A stretch of DNA of 64,000 nucleotides, from contig JBGTHQ010000037.1 of assembly GCA_041746135.1 (NCBI GenBank), forward strand, positions 1 to 64,000. The letters run 5' to 3'. A model generated the notes under the pieces. That model was given only the letters and a program-made list of their open reading frames with translations, made no database searches and was not told the DNA's origin. Both the position numbers and the translations under genes were made by a program. Shown here one piece after another: positions 6,918 to 16,390 of the stretch. The stretch's first letter is position 1. Every line of letters starts with the position of its first letter. This DNA is from Alg239-R122 sp041746135. GTDB lineage: Bacteria; Pseudomonadota; Alphaproteobacteria; Sphingomonadales; Sphingomonadaceae.

Positions 6918-9563
6918 ATGAAAAAATTTATCGGAATCTCGCTACTCACTCTTACACTGGCCGGATGCCAGTCGGCCAATATGCCCGCGACCATGACAAT
7001 GCCCGCTGCGCCTTCAACGAACGCGCAAATGTCGGCGCAGATTATGCCGTTCCAGAACCAGTCGCTTTCCATCGATGCACGGGTCTACGACCTTGTCTCG
7101 CGCATGACGCTTGAGGAAAAAGCTGCGCAAATGTACGACAAGGCGCCCGCAATACCGCGTCTGGGTGTCCCTGCCTACGTGTATTGGAACGAAGCGCTGC
7201 ACGGCGTTGCGCGTGCAGGCACGGCAACGGTTTTCCCGCAGGCAATCGGCATGGCAGCGACGTTCGACGAAGACCTGATGAAACGGGTTGCGACAACCAT
7301 TTCCGATGAGAGTCGCGCCAAGCACCACGATTTCGAGCGCAAAGGGATTTCCTCGATTTATACCGGCCTCACCTTCTGGTCGCCCAATATCAATATCTTC
7401 CGCGACCCGCGCTGGGGCCGGGGGCAGGAAACCTATGGCGAAGACCCCTATCTGACCGGCCGGATGGCGGTGAATTTCGTCAACGGCCTGCAGGGCGACG
7501 ATGCGAAATATCTAAAATCGGTGGCGACGATCAAACATTATGCCGTACATAGCGGGCCTGAAAGCACGCGGCATACCGACGATTACGATGTCAGTGCCAA
7601 GGATCTCAACGAAACATATTTGCCCGCATTCGCGATGGCGATCCGCGAGGCCAAGCCCGCATCGCTGATGTGCGCGTATAACGCATTTCGCGGACAACCC
7701 GCCTGCGCCAACACCTTTTTGATGCAGGACACGTTGCGCGGGCGCCTCGGCTTCGACGGTTTCGTCGTGTCCGATTGCGGCGCGATCGGCGATATTCATC
7801 GTCCGCAGCATCACGGCTATACCAAGACCAAAGCCGAAGCGGCGGCGGTCGCGGTAAAGGCCGGAACCGAACTGGTCTGCGGCGATGACGAGGGGAGCGT
7901 CTATGCGGCCTTGCCCGAGGCAGTTGTCCGCGACCTGATCGACGAGGCGACAATCGACCAGGCGGTAAAACGCATTTTCACCGCGCGTTTCAAGCTTGGC
8001 ATGTTTGACGATGACAGCCAAGTTCCGTTCGCCGATATACCGATGCGCGTGGTGGGATCGAAAGACCATCTGGCGCTGACGCAGGAAGCGGCGCGCAAAT
8101 CGCTGGTGCTGCTCAAGAATGATGGCATATTGCCGCTAAAGCCCGGCCGTAAAGTCGCGGTGATCGGGCCCAACGCCGACAATTTTGATGTACTGATCGG
8201 CAATTATAACGGCAAACCGGTCCAGCCCGAAACCGCGCTTCAATCGCTGCGCGAAAGGCTCGGCACTGACAATGTCGCCTATGCACCGGGCAGTTCGCTC
8301 GGCGGATCGGTCTATAGCCATTATGCTACTGTTCCGGCCGCCGTTTTCAGTCACAGCGTAAATGGCAGTTCCGCTTCCGGTCTGATCGCCAGCTACTATC
8401 GTGGCGAAGAAGCGACCGGCACACCGGTACGCACCGCGACTGCCGAGAATATCGATTTCGAATGGTCTGGATCGCCCGCTACCGAGGCTCTAGACGAAGC
8501 GTTCACGGCGGTTTGGGATGGTAATATCACGCCCGCCGTCACCGGTCGCTACCGTTTCGCGCCCGGCATGGACGTGATGATTGATGGCCGCGAAGTCGGC
8601 AATAACGGTGTGAACATGCAGGCTGGAAAATCTTATGCCATCAAAGCTTCGGTCACCCGCAAACCCGAATGGCACAGCAATGCCATCCAGCCGGTAGTGG
8701 CTTTGCAATGGATCAATCTCGACCGCGATCTGGCGGCGGAAGCCATGGCGGCGGCGGATAAATCCGATGTGATTTTGTTTTTCTCTGGCCTGTCAGCCAA
8801 GCTAGAGGGCGAGGAAATGTCGGTTGACGTGCCCGGTTTCGACGGCGGCGACCGCACCAGTCTCGACCTGCCCGCCGAACAGATGGCTTTGCTCAAAAGA
8901 TTGCAAGCAACCGGCAAGCCCGTCGTGCTCGTCAATTTTTCCGGCAGCGCGGTCAACATGGCCTGGCCGAAACGGAACTTGCCCGCCATTGTGCAGGGTT
9001 TCTATCCCGGCGAGGCGACCGGCCCCGCCATTACCCAGTTGTTGATGGGCGATTACAGCCCGGCCGGACGGCTGCCTGTCACATTCTACGAAAACCTGGA
9101 CGGACTGCCCGCATTTGACGATTATGATATGCGCAACCGCACGTATAAATATTATACCGGCACGCCCGTCTATCCGTTCGGCTATGGCCTCAGCTATGTG
9201 AGATTCGATTATAGCGCAGACGCCCTTCCCACGACACACGATACATCGCGGCCGCTGACGCTATCGGTCAATGTGCGCAACACCGGCAAAATGGCATCGG
9301 ATGAAGTGGTCGAGGTTTATGCCGCGCGCGCGGCAGAGGGGGCACCGATCCGATCGCTGGTAAAATTCAAGCGTATCACTATCGGCGCGGGCAAAAGCGA
9401 GAAAGTAGCATTGACGCTGAACCCCGACCAGCTGACCTATGTCGACAAGGAAGGCAAGAACGTGCCCTATACCGGTCCCGTCACTTTCACCATCGGATCG
9501 GGCCAGCCGGGCTATGTCGACGCGGGATCAATCGTACGCACAACCATAAATTTCGCCAAGTGA
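6918..9563 (+). CDS. GH3 lipoprotein with PA14 insert (beta-glucosidase/beta-xylosidase type)
   Basis: This is an 881-residue exo-acting glycosidase. A lipobox (LTLAGC, Cys17) predicts a lipid-anchored periplasmic or outer-membrane protein. The GH3 N-terminal barrel includes YWNEALHGVARAG, FRDPRWGRGQETYGEDPYL, KHYAVHSGPE and the nucleophile motif FVVSDCGAIG (Asp286). The C-terminal sandwich domain (KSLVLLKNDGILPLK) is split by a PA14-like insert at about residues 480-600 (ASYYRGEE, then GRYRFAPGMDVMIDGREV). A fibronectin III-like tail follows (LSVNVRNTGKMASDEVVEVY). The layout fits plant-type beta-xylosidase/beta-glucosidase GH3 proteins, and the nearby xylA-xylB genes favour a xylan- or xyloglucan-derived substrate. 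A small secreted protein follows 31 bp later. Confidence 0.92.
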   Translation: MKKFIGISLLTLTLAGCQSANMPATMTMPAAPSTNAQMSAQIMPFQNQSLSIDARVYDLVSRMTLEEKAAQMYDKAPAIPRLGVPAYVYWNEALHGVARAGTATVFPQAIGMAATFDEDLMKRVATTISDESRAKHHDFERKGISSIYTGLTFWSPNINIFRDPRWGRGQETYGEDPYLTGRMAVNFVNGLQGDDAKYLKSVATIKHYAVHSGPESTRHTDDYDVSAKDLNETYLPAFAMAIREAKPASLMCAYNAFRGQPACANTFLMQDTLRGRLGFDGFVVSDCGAIGDIHRPQHHGYTKTKAEAAAVAVKAGTELVCGDDEGSVYAALPEAVVRDLIDEATIDQAVKRIFTARFKLGMFDDDSQVPFADIPMRVVGSKDHLALTQEAARKSLVLLKNDGILPLKPGRKVAVIGPNADNFDVLIGNYNGKPVQPETALQSLRERLGTDNVAYAPGSSLGGSVYSHYATVPAAVFSHSVNGSSASGLIASYYRGEEATGTPVRTATAENIDFEWSGSPATEALDEAFTAVWDGNITPAVTGRYRFAPGMDVMIDGREVGNNGVNMQAGKSYAIKASVTRKPEWHSNAIQPVVALQWINLDRDLAAEAMAAADKSDVILFFSGLSAKLEGEEMSVDVPGFDGGDRTSLDLPAEQMALLKRLQATGKPVVLVNFSGSAVNMAWPKRNLPAIVQGFYPGEATGPAITQLLMGDYSPAGRLPVTFYENLDGLPAFDDYDMRNRTYKYYTGTPVYPFGYGLSYVRFDYSADALPTTHDTSRPLTLSVNVRNTGKMASDEVVEVYAARAAEGAPIRSLVKFKRITIGAGKSEKVALTLNPDQLTYVDKEGKNVPYTGPVTFTIGSGQPGYVDAGSIVRTTINFAK

Positions 9564-9594
9564 TGTGAGCAGTTTTTCAAGACAGGAGAGAGAT

Positions 9595-10173
9595 ATGTCC
9601 CGTAAGTTCATGACGATTGCCCTGTTGGGGCTGATGACCAGCGCCGCGCCGCTTGCCGCCGGCCAGCAATCCAATCCCACGCTGCAGGCGATCGACGATG
9701 CCCTGCCCGGCGACCTTATCAACGATCCCACCACGATCGACTGGGCCGTGTATGGCAATTCGAAAAAGCCGAAGCAGGTTGATGCCAAGGAAACGCCGGG
9801 ACAAGTAGCGATGCGGTTGCAGGTCGTAAAAAAGGGCGTCCAAAAATACGATATGGGTGTCAATGTACCGATTATCGGAACAATCAAATCGGGTCACCTG
9901 ATCAATGTCGCCTTTTGGGCGCGGGCCGATAAAGCCGATACCGCCGACGGTAAGGGCATGATCGGCGTGCGTATCAACGAGAACAAGGAACCTTATGCCG
10001 GGTTCGGCGATCAGGATTTAAAGATCGGGTCCGAATGGTATCTCTATGAAGTCAAGATGCGCGCCGATATGGATTTGAAGAAAGGCAGCGCAGTGGCCGG
10101 TTTCCAGTTGGCAGGTGCCAAGCAGACTATCGAAATCGGGCAAGTTTACGTGCTCGATCTGGGCGCTATCTAA
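9595..10173 (+). CDS. Small secreted beta-sandwich-like protein, possible carbohydrate-binding
   Basis: The protein has 192 residues from the ATG at 9595, which is preceded by AGGAGAGA. A second in-frame ATG 30 bp upstream lacks this site. It starts with a signal peptide (MSRKFMTIALLGLMTSAAPLAAG). The rest is predicted mostly beta with alternating hydrophobic residues, for example INVAFWARADKAD and WYLYEVKMRADMDLKKGSAVAGFQLAG. That pattern recalls CBM4/9/22-like jelly rolls, but no diagnostic motif proves it. It lies just after the GH3 gene on the same strand and ends 6 bp from the convergent halogenase operon. A role in glycan binding next to the GH3 enzyme is inference. Confidence 0.6.
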   Translation: MSRKFMTIALLGLMTSAAPLAAGQQSNPTLQAIDDALPGDLINDPTTIDWAVYGNSKKPKQVDAKETPGQVAMRLQVVKKGVQKYDMGVNVPIIGTIKSGHLINVAFWARADKADTADGKGMIGVRINENKEPYAGFGDQDLKIGSEWYLYEVKMRADMDLKKGSAVAGFQLAGAKQTIEIGQVYVLDLGAI

Positions 10174-10179
10174 CCGCGT

Positions 10180-11697
10180 TCAATCCGCCTTGCAATTCTG
10201 CGCGATTACCGTTTCGTGTGACGGCAAGCTTGTTGCAGCGCGAGCAATCACATCGCGGATGGCGGTCAGGCGCTGCTGCGTTTCTGCTTGGCTGATCACG
10301 CCCGCAATCGGGTGATAGCCGACGGGTATGATGCCCTGCCCTGTCAATACGGCGAGCCAGCTCGGTTCGGCAAAAATCTCGTTATTCTCGCGGAATATGC
10401 GCCCGGCATTTTTAAACAGCGCGATTTTCCGCGTCAGGAATTCGGGCACGTCCATGGTTCGAACATGGTTCCAGAAATCGCTGTCCGACCGCGTGGTCGC
10501 GTTATAATGCAGGATCAGGAAATCGCGGATCGTTTCGAATTCCTCGTCGATCAGACGGTTGAAATTGCGCGTGTCGACCGGATTGAAATCGGCCGTCGGA
10601 AATAACGATACCAGTTTCGAAATTGCGCTCTGGATCAGGTGGATGCTGGTCGATTCGAGCGGCTCCAGAAAACCGCTGGCGAGGCCGATGGCGATACAGT
10701 TGTTTTTCCAGATTTCGCGCCGCTTGCCGGTAACGAAACGCAACTGGCGCGGTTCGGCCAGCGGCTTGCCTTCCAGATTGTCCATCAGCACGTCACACGC
10801 ATCTTCATGGCTCGTATAGCGGCTCGAATAGACATAGCCGTTACCAACGCGGTGCTGCAGCGGGATACGCCATTGCCATCCCGCAGGGCGCGCGGTCGAA
10901 CGCGTATAAGGTGTGAGCGGTCCGGCCCGCTCGCACGGTACGGCAACTGCGCTGTCGCACGGCAGCCAGTGCGACCAGTTGTCATATCCTGATTTCAGCG
11001 TCTTTTCGATCAGCAGCCCGAAAAAGCCGGTGCAATCGATAAACAGTTCGCCGTGTTTCACGGCCCCGTTCTCCAGCGTAACGCTTTCGATAAAACCGGT
11101 CTCGCCATGTTGCTGCACGCTGGTGACTTTACCCTCGGTCCTGTGAACGCCGCGCGTTTCGGCATAGGTTCGCAGGAATTTAGCGTAGAGTGCAGCATCA
11201 AAATGGAAGGCATAGCGGATATCGGACAGGGGCGAATTGGGCGGGCCGGAGGGCCGCGCGAACTTGCCCTGTTTCGCCATTTGCCATGCAAACGCATAGT
11301 CCGCAATTTCGGACGAATTCCCCGCTGCACGCGCGCGTAGCCAGAAATGGTGAAAGCTGATGCCCTCCATATCCACGCCGTACACACCGAACGGATGAAA
11401 ATAGCTTTCGCCGGGGGTGTGCCAGTCGGCAAATTCAATGCCCAGCTTGAACGTCGCTTTCGTCGCGCGCATAAACTCGTTTTCATCGATACCGAGCAGG
11501 CCGTTGAACTTCATGATCTCCGGAATCGTCGCTTCGCCCACACCGACCATACCGATTTCTTCGGATTCGATCAGGTCGATCTGCATGGCCGATCCGCGGA
11601 ATACGTTCGACAGCGCAGCCGCAGTCATCCATCCCGCAGTGCCGCCGCCGACAATCACGATTTTACTAATCTGCCTGTTTGTCGCGGGGGCGTTCAT
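10180..11697 (-). CDS. Flavin-dependent tryptophan-halogenase family protein (operon gene 4)
   Basis: This 505-residue protein has the family marks. They are the FAD-binding VIVGGGTAGWMTAAAL (GGGTAGW near 17-23), ATFKLGIEF with Lys84 (equivalent of PrnA K79), DCTGFFGLLIE, GWQWRIPLQHR (the WxWxIP signature) and SGFLEPLESTSIHL with Glu348 (equivalent of PrnA E346). Such enzymes use FADH2, O2 and halide to make a Lys-bound hypohalite. Homologues near TonB receptors (for example BrvH) have been shown to halogenate indole-like compounds, but their natural substrate is unclear. The start at 11697 forms an ATGA overlap with the upstream gene; an ATG at 11715 would add six residues. It is the last gene of the operon. 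Confidence 0.9.
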   Translation of the reverse strand: MNAPATNRQISKIVIVGGGTAGWMTAAALSNVFRGSAMQIDLIESEEIGMVGVGEATIPEIMKFNGLLGIDENEFMRATKATFKLGIEFADWHTPGESYFHPFGVYGVDMEGISFHHFWLRARAAGNSSEIADYAFAWQMAKQGKFARPSGPPNSPLSDIRYAFHFDAALYAKFLRTYAETRGVHRTEGKVTSVQQHGETGFIESVTLENGAVKHGELFIDCTGFFGLLIEKTLKSGYDNWSHWLPCDSAVAVPCERAGPLTPYTRSTARPAGWQWRIPLQHRVGNGYVYSSRYTSHEDACDVLMDNLEGKPLAEPRQLRFVTGKRREIWKNNCIAIGLASGFLEPLESTSIHLIQSAISKLVSLFPTADFNPVDTRNFNRLIDEEFETIRDFLILHYNATTRSDSDFWNHVRTMDVPEFLTRKIALFKNAGRIFRENNEIFAEPSWLAVLTGQGIIPVGYHPIAGVISQAETQQRLTAIRDVIARAATSLPSHETVIAQNCKAD

Positions 11698-13220
11698 ATC
11701 GTTTGGGCCTGGCAATGTTCGTCGATAAACGCGCGATGTGTTGGCATGAAATCGGCGCTATTGGCAACCACGTTCCTGATCCCGTCCAGCCGCCGCAGCA
11801 TCTCGCTCTCCGGCATGGCATCGACTATGGCGTGATAGCTGTTCGCTTCCAGTTCCTGCCCCTCCATCACAGCAAGCCAGCTGGTATCGGTGAACAGTTC
11901 GTCATTCTGCCGGAATATGCGGCCGGTTTCCCGGTACAACTGCATTTTCTGTTTGAGATTGTCGGGCACATCCATGGTGCGCACATGGTTCCAGAAATCG
12001 GAATCGGTCCGCTTGGTCTGGTGGTAATGGAGGATCAGGAAATCGCGAATCTGTTCGTACTCGGTCACGGTCATGGCGTTGAACATGTCGACATCGACCT
12101 GCTTGATCTCTTCCCTGGGGAAAAAGGCGAGCAATTTGGCGATGGCCGATTGGGCGAGATGGATACTGGTCGATTCGAGCGGTTCCATAAACCCTGCGGA
12201 AAGACCGATGGCCACGCAGTTCCTGTTCCAGAATTTCTTGCGGCGCCCGGTGGTGAATTTGAGCACGCGCGGGTCGGCGATCAGCTTACCATCGAGATTT
12301 TCCAGCAGGATATCGGTCGCCTGCTGCTCCGACATAAATGCCTCACTGAACACGTGGCCGTTGCCGATCCGGTGCTGCAAGGGGATGCGCCACTGCCAGC
12401 CGGCACTGTGTGCGGTGGCGCGAGTATAGGGTTCGAGATCGCCCGCACTTTCGCATGGCACCGCGACGGCGCGGTTGCATGGCAGCCAGTGTGTCCAATC
12501 CTCATATCCGGTTTCGAGCGTCTGTTCGATCAGCAGTCCGCCAAAACCCGAACAGTCAATAAACAGGTCACCTGCAATCTCGCGGCCATCGTCGGTCACC
12601 AATTTTTCGATATGCCCGTTATGCCCGTGCAATTTGACGTCGGCAATGCGGCCTTCGATGCGTGTCACGCCCTTGCCCTCGGCGATGCTGCGCAAATATT
12701 TGGCATATAGTCCCGCATCGAACTGGAAAGCATAGGCGATTTTTTCGAGCGGCGAATTGGGGGCCTTGACCGGCCGCATGAACAGGCCGCGCTTGGCGGC
12801 GATAGCCTGCAGGCAGTAATCCGATAGCGGCACGACCGGCTCACCTTTCGCCCGCTGCATTTCGCGCTGCTTCAACCAGTAATGGTGAAAGGCAATGCCC
12901 TCCATCTCGATGCCATAGCTGCCAAAGGGGTGGATATACCGGCTGCCCGCGCTCGACCAGCCGACGAATTCGATGCCCAGTTTGAAAGTCGCATTGGTAT
13001 TGCGCACGAAATCATTCTCGTCGAGCCCCAGCATCGTTTGGTAGTTCACGATCTGCGGAATGGTCGCTTCGCCCACGCCCACCGTGCCGATCACTTCGGA
13101 TTCGACCAGCGTGACATTGACCGCTCCGTTCTTCAGCACATGGGCGATGGCGGCCGCCGCCATCCATCCGGCGGTGCCGCCGCCGACGATCACGACATTG
13201 CGTATTGTCCCCTGGCTCAT
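11694..13220 (-). CDS. Flavin-dependent tryptophan-halogenase family protein (operon gene 3)
   Basis: The 508-residue protein keeps every catalytic mark of the family: VVIVGGGTAGWMAAAAI at the N-terminus, ATFKLGIEFVGW with Lys80, DLFIDCSGFGGLLIE, GWQWRIPLQHRIGNG and SAGFMEPLESTSIHL with Glu349. It is closely similar to the genes at 10180 and 14704, so the set looks like local duplication. Both ends overlap neighbours by four bases (ATGA), which implies coupled translation. It should act in the cytoplasm with a flavin reductase; no reductase gene was seen in the window. Confidence 0.9.
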   Translation of the reverse strand: MSQGTIRNVVIVGGGTAGWMAAAAIAHVLKNGAVNVTLVESEVIGTVGVGEATIPQIVNYQTMLGLDENDFVRNTNATFKLGIEFVGWSSAGSRYIHPFGSYGIEMEGIAFHHYWLKQREMQRAKGEPVVPLSDYCLQAIAAKRGLFMRPVKAPNSPLEKIAYAFQFDAGLYAKYLRSIAEGKGVTRIEGRIADVKLHGHNGHIEKLVTDDGREIAGDLFIDCSGFGGLLIEQTLETGYEDWTHWLPCNRAVAVPCESAGDLEPYTRATAHSAGWQWRIPLQHRIGNGHVFSEAFMSEQQATDILLENLDGKLIADPRVLKFTTGRRKKFWNRNCVAIGLSAGFMEPLESTSIHLAQSAIAKLLAFFPREEIKQVDVDMFNAMTVTEYEQIRDFLILHYHQTKRTDSDFWNHVRTMDVPDNLKQKMQLYRETGRIFRQNDELFTDTSWLAVMEGQELEANSYHAIVDAMPESEMLRRLDGIRNVVANSADFMPTHRAFIDEHCQAQTI

Positions 13221-14707
13221 ATCGCAAACTCGTCAACGGGCGCCTCTTTTTGCGCGAGCGCGCCGAGCCGGGTCATATATTCTGCATGCGTGGGCATGGC
13301 CGCAGCGGTCTGTTTGAAAGCATCGACGATCCGGCCGAGTGCCTGTCCGGCCTGGGCCATATTGGCCGCGCGGGCCATCGGATCGAACCGGTCCGGGATG
13401 ATGCCAAAGCCGATCATCATATCAATCCACCTTTGTTCATCATGCGTCTCGCCGTCAAATGTCACAAACCGTCCGCGGCTTTGAAACTGGTCCAGCCGGA
13501 TTTGGAGATTTTTGGATTTTTCCGTATCGCGCAGTGCCTGCCAGCTCTCTCCCTCCCGGCTATTCAGCAAATAAGCAAGCGCGTGAAAATCGGCGAGCTG
13601 TTGGTAAAGAATGCCATGTAGGCGATTATATTCCCGCGCCTCGATATGCATGTCCTGCGATACCGGCACCAGTTCGGCCAAACGGCACAACTGGCCGTGA
13701 AGCAGATGAATATCGCCCTGTGCAGGAGATTGCAGGGTGCCGCTGGCCGAACCGGCCTGCACCAGATTGTCCCGCCACGGTTCGGAATGAAAATGGGCAG
13801 ACTGGGTATGCACATCTGCGGCCTGGGGCAGCAATGCGCGGGCGGCATCCTCGCTCAGCCGCGCACTGTCATAGGCCAGGATCCGCGCTATTTTGCCGCG
13901 CAGCGGAATGGCTGTCATCACCGCATCGTCGAGCGCGTGCATTTCCGCAAAGGCGCTATTGCCTGCGCCACTATCTATTGCGGCCAGGATGTAGTCAAAT
14001 GTCAGTGCGGTCCCTTTGGCCCGCGGATCCAGCGCGCCATCCATATCGATGAAAATATCCGCGGGCAGTTTGCGACCATCGGGGAAAATGATGGCGGTTG
14101 CTCGATTATCGGCGTCTCTTTCCAGACGAAACGGGCCCTTTGCAGCGATATATTCAATCGTCCGCCCCTCTCGCGCCTTGCGTTCGAGCAGGTCAATATA
14201 TTTCTCCGTGTCCACATTGATCATTGTGCGCAACATGGAGCGCGGAGATTGCGGGTCATCGGATGGATGGGTTAGCTTGCCGGCCAGCCCAGCCAGCGCC
14301 GGAAAACGAAAGGACGATGCCAGCTCTGCCAGCTTTTCCGGCTCGCCGCGCATGTGCGCCGCGCGGAGCAGCAAATGGTGCAAGGCAATGCCGTTGATAC
14401 CGGGCAGTTTGCCCGAAGGGGCATCGAAATAATCCGAACCTTCGCCGCGCCAGCCCCAGTAGCTCTGACCCAGCGACAGATTGCCGTCGCACTGCGCAAT
14501 CAGTTCCAGTTCGGTAATATTGGCGCGCGCATGCAAGTGATGATCGCTGTCAAATGTCAGCGCAGGCGAAACAGGTCGCGTCCCCGTATCGACAAGGGTC
14601 AGGGCCACATCGCGCGGCAATTCACGCGAGAGCAAAGCCGCTGCTGACCAGATTTCCAATGGCCTGCCATATATTGCGATGCCCGAAACTGCCGTGTCCG
14701 TGGTCAA
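13217..14707 (-). CDS. Degenerate halogenase paralogue, probably non-catalytic (operon gene 2)
   Basis: The 496-residue protein aligns along its length with the neighbouring halogenases but has lost the key residues. The GGGTAGW loop is replaced by YGRPLEIW (residues 13-20). The catalytic Lys position in the K-L-G motif reads LSLG (Ser78). The WxWxIP motif reads VMTAIP (263-268). The catalytic Glu in PLEST is Ala329 in LQSPAQGDIHL. The DCSGF motif has become DMDGA. Family-like residues between these sites are kept (GINGIALHHLLLRA, DIHLLHGQL), and the frame is intact with ATGA overlaps at both ends. This argues for selection rather than decay. It may be a partner subunit or regulator of the active halogenases; that is inference. 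Confidence 0.75.
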   Translation of the reverse strand: MTTDTAVSGIAIYGRPLEIWSAAALLSRELPRDVALTLVDTGTRPVSPALTFDSDHHLHARANITELELIAQCDGNLSLGQSYWGWRGEGSDYFDAPSGKLPGINGIALHHLLLRAAHMRGEPEKLAELASSFRFPALAGLAGKLTHPSDDPQSPRSMLRTMINVDTEKYIDLLERKAREGRTIEYIAAKGPFRLERDADNRATAIIFPDGRKLPADIFIDMDGALDPRAKGTALTFDYILAAIDSGAGNSAFAEMHALDDAVMTAIPLRGKIARILAYDSARLSEDAARALLPQAADVHTQSAHFHSEPWRDNLVQAGSASGTLQSPAQGDIHLLHGQLCRLAELVPVSQDMHIEAREYNRLHGILYQQLADFHALAYLLNSREGESWQALRDTEKSKNLQIRLDQFQSRGRFVTFDGETHDEQRWIDMMIGFGIIPDRFDPMARAANMAQAGQALGRIVDAFKQTAAAMPTHAEYMTRLGALAQKEAPVDEFAI

Positions 14708-16242
14708 GCGATGATACTTTCTGCCCGCGGCGAAATGGCGGCGCCATATTGCTGGATAAAATCGAGATGCTCACCGGTCCTATCCACCGCATCGGCAACT
14801 TTGCTGCGCAGCATCTCGGCCCGTGCGACCAGCTCTTCGTCGGTTATAGCGCCCGCACGCGGATCGTAATTTTCGGGCAGGATATTCTGTCCGGCAAACA
14901 CCGCCAGCCAGCTGGCGGGCAGGAACAATCCGTGCGCATATTCGGGAATGATTCCGCGCGTGCGGAATGCCGCGACTTTTTCTTTCAGGCTTTTGGGCCA
15001 TTCCATTACGCGCAAATCCCGCCACATCGGTTCGTCGCGCTGGCTCGCCACATAATGCAGCACCAGAAAATCGCGGATGCGCTCGAATTCCAGGTTCATC
15101 ACGCGGTTATATTCGCTGACATCCGCCGCGTTGAATCCGGCATCGGGAAACAGTTCAATCAGCGCGGTTATGCCGCTCTGGATCAGATGGATGCTGGTCG
15201 ATTCAAGCGGTTCCAGAAAACCGCCCGACAGGCCGATGGCAACAACATTCTTATCCCATAGCTTGCGCCGCTTCCCGGTTTTGAAGAATAGCCGTTTCGG
15301 ATCAGCCAGCGGTTTGCCTTCCAGATTGTCCAATAGCGTCGCGGCGGCTTTGTCATCGCTGATATACCGATCACAATAAACCATGCCGTTGCCGATCCGG
15401 TGTTGTAGCGGAATGCGCCATTGCCATCCGGCCGCGCGCGCGGTCGCACGGGTATAGGGGCCAATCGGATCGCGGGCCTCGCATGGAACGGCCACGGCGC
15501 GATTGCACGGCAGATAATGGTTCCAGTCGTCATAGCCGGCCTCCAGTTCCTGCTCGATCAACAGTCCACGAAAGCCCGAGCAATCGACGAACAGTTCGGC
15601 AGTAATCTGCGTGCCGTTTTCGAGCGTGACCGATGTAATGTATCCGTTCTCGCCATCGCGGGCGGCCGATACGATTTTGCCCTCGACCCGTTCGACACCC
15701 CTGGATTGTGCAAATTCGGAAAGGAAAGCGGCATATTGGCTGGCATCGAACTGAAATGCGTACGAAAAAGTCGATCCGATCGCACTTGGATCGGGGTCAG
15801 GTAACATGAACCGGTTTGCTTCGGCCGCCCGGACCGGATAGCTGTAATCGTCGAGCGGCGCCGCATGGCCGCTTTGCCTAAGCCGCGTCCAGTAATGGTG
15901 AAAGGGCGCCGGGCCAATCGCTTCGCCATAGTCGCCAAACGGGTGGATATAGCGTTCATCCGGCTTGCCCCAGCCGACAAATTCGATGCCCAGCTTGAAC
16001 GTGGCGCTGGTGCGCACCATCAGCGTCGGCTCATCGATTCCCAGCGTCTGGTTGAAAAAACGGATATGCGGCAGCGTCGCTTCGCCAACCCCGACCGTGC
16101 CGATTTCGGCAGATTCCACAAGGGTAATATGTGCACCCGTGCCGGACAGTTTGTGCGCCAGCGCAGCCGCCGTCATCCAGCCGGCCGTGCCGCCGCCGAT
16201 AATGGCTATTGTCGCTATGTCGTGGGTCGCATCGATGGCCAT
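14704..16242 (-). CDS. Flavin-dependent tryptophan-halogenase family protein (operon gene 1)
   Basis: This is the first gene of the operon, 512 residues. Marks are AIIGGGTAGWMTAAALAHKL (GGGTAGW 16-22), ATFKLGIEFVGW with Lys83, ELFVDCSGFRGLLIEQEL, GWQWRIPLQHRIGNG (272-286) and GGFLEPLESTSIHLIQSG with Glu347. These are all the residues expected for halide oxidation and substrate halogenation. The gene starts 328 bp from the divergent TonB receptor. Two identical palindromic operators lie between them. The stop overlaps the next gene by ATGA. Shared control with an outer-membrane receptor suggests the substrate is tied to imported material or to the receptor system; the compound is unknown. Confidence 0.9.
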   Translation of the reverse strand: MAIDATHDIATIAIIGGGTAGWMTAAALAHKLSGTGAHITLVESAEIGTVGVGEATLPHIRFFNQTLGIDEPTLMVRTSATFKLGIEFVGWGKPDERYIHPFGDYGEAIGPAPFHHYWTRLRQSGHAAPLDDYSYPVRAAEANRFMLPDPDPSAIGSTFSYAFQFDASQYAAFLSEFAQSRGVERVEGKIVSAARDGENGYITSVTLENGTQITAELFVDCSGFRGLLIEQELEAGYDDWNHYLPCNRAVAVPCEARDPIGPYTRATARAAGWQWRIPLQHRIGNGMVYCDRYISDDKAAATLLDNLEGKPLADPKRLFFKTGKRRKLWDKNVVAIGLSGGFLEPLESTSIHLIQSGITALIELFPDAGFNAADVSEYNRVMNLEFERIRDFLVLHYVASQRDEPMWRDLRVMEWPKSLKEKVAAFRTRGIIPEYAHGLFLPASWLAVFAGQNILPENYDPRAGAITDEELVARAEMLRSKVADAVDRTGEHLDFIQQYGAAISPRAESIIA

Positions 16243-16390
16243 TCATCTGATCCCGTTTTAATGTCACGTATATCAATCAGGCGATCGTATGCGATCATTT
16301 CTAACCACTGAATATTGTTGCCAAAGTGCAACGCTTAACAATGATGCGTCATATTATTATGCATATCTCCTTATCCAAGCAATCCGCCGT

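Noticed and set aside
11679..12710. Long plus-strand frame of 343 codons opposite the halogenase genes
   Set aside because: It lies fully opposite a protein with intact GGGTAGW, WxWxIP and PLEST motifs, and its own sequence has no domain or ribosome site.
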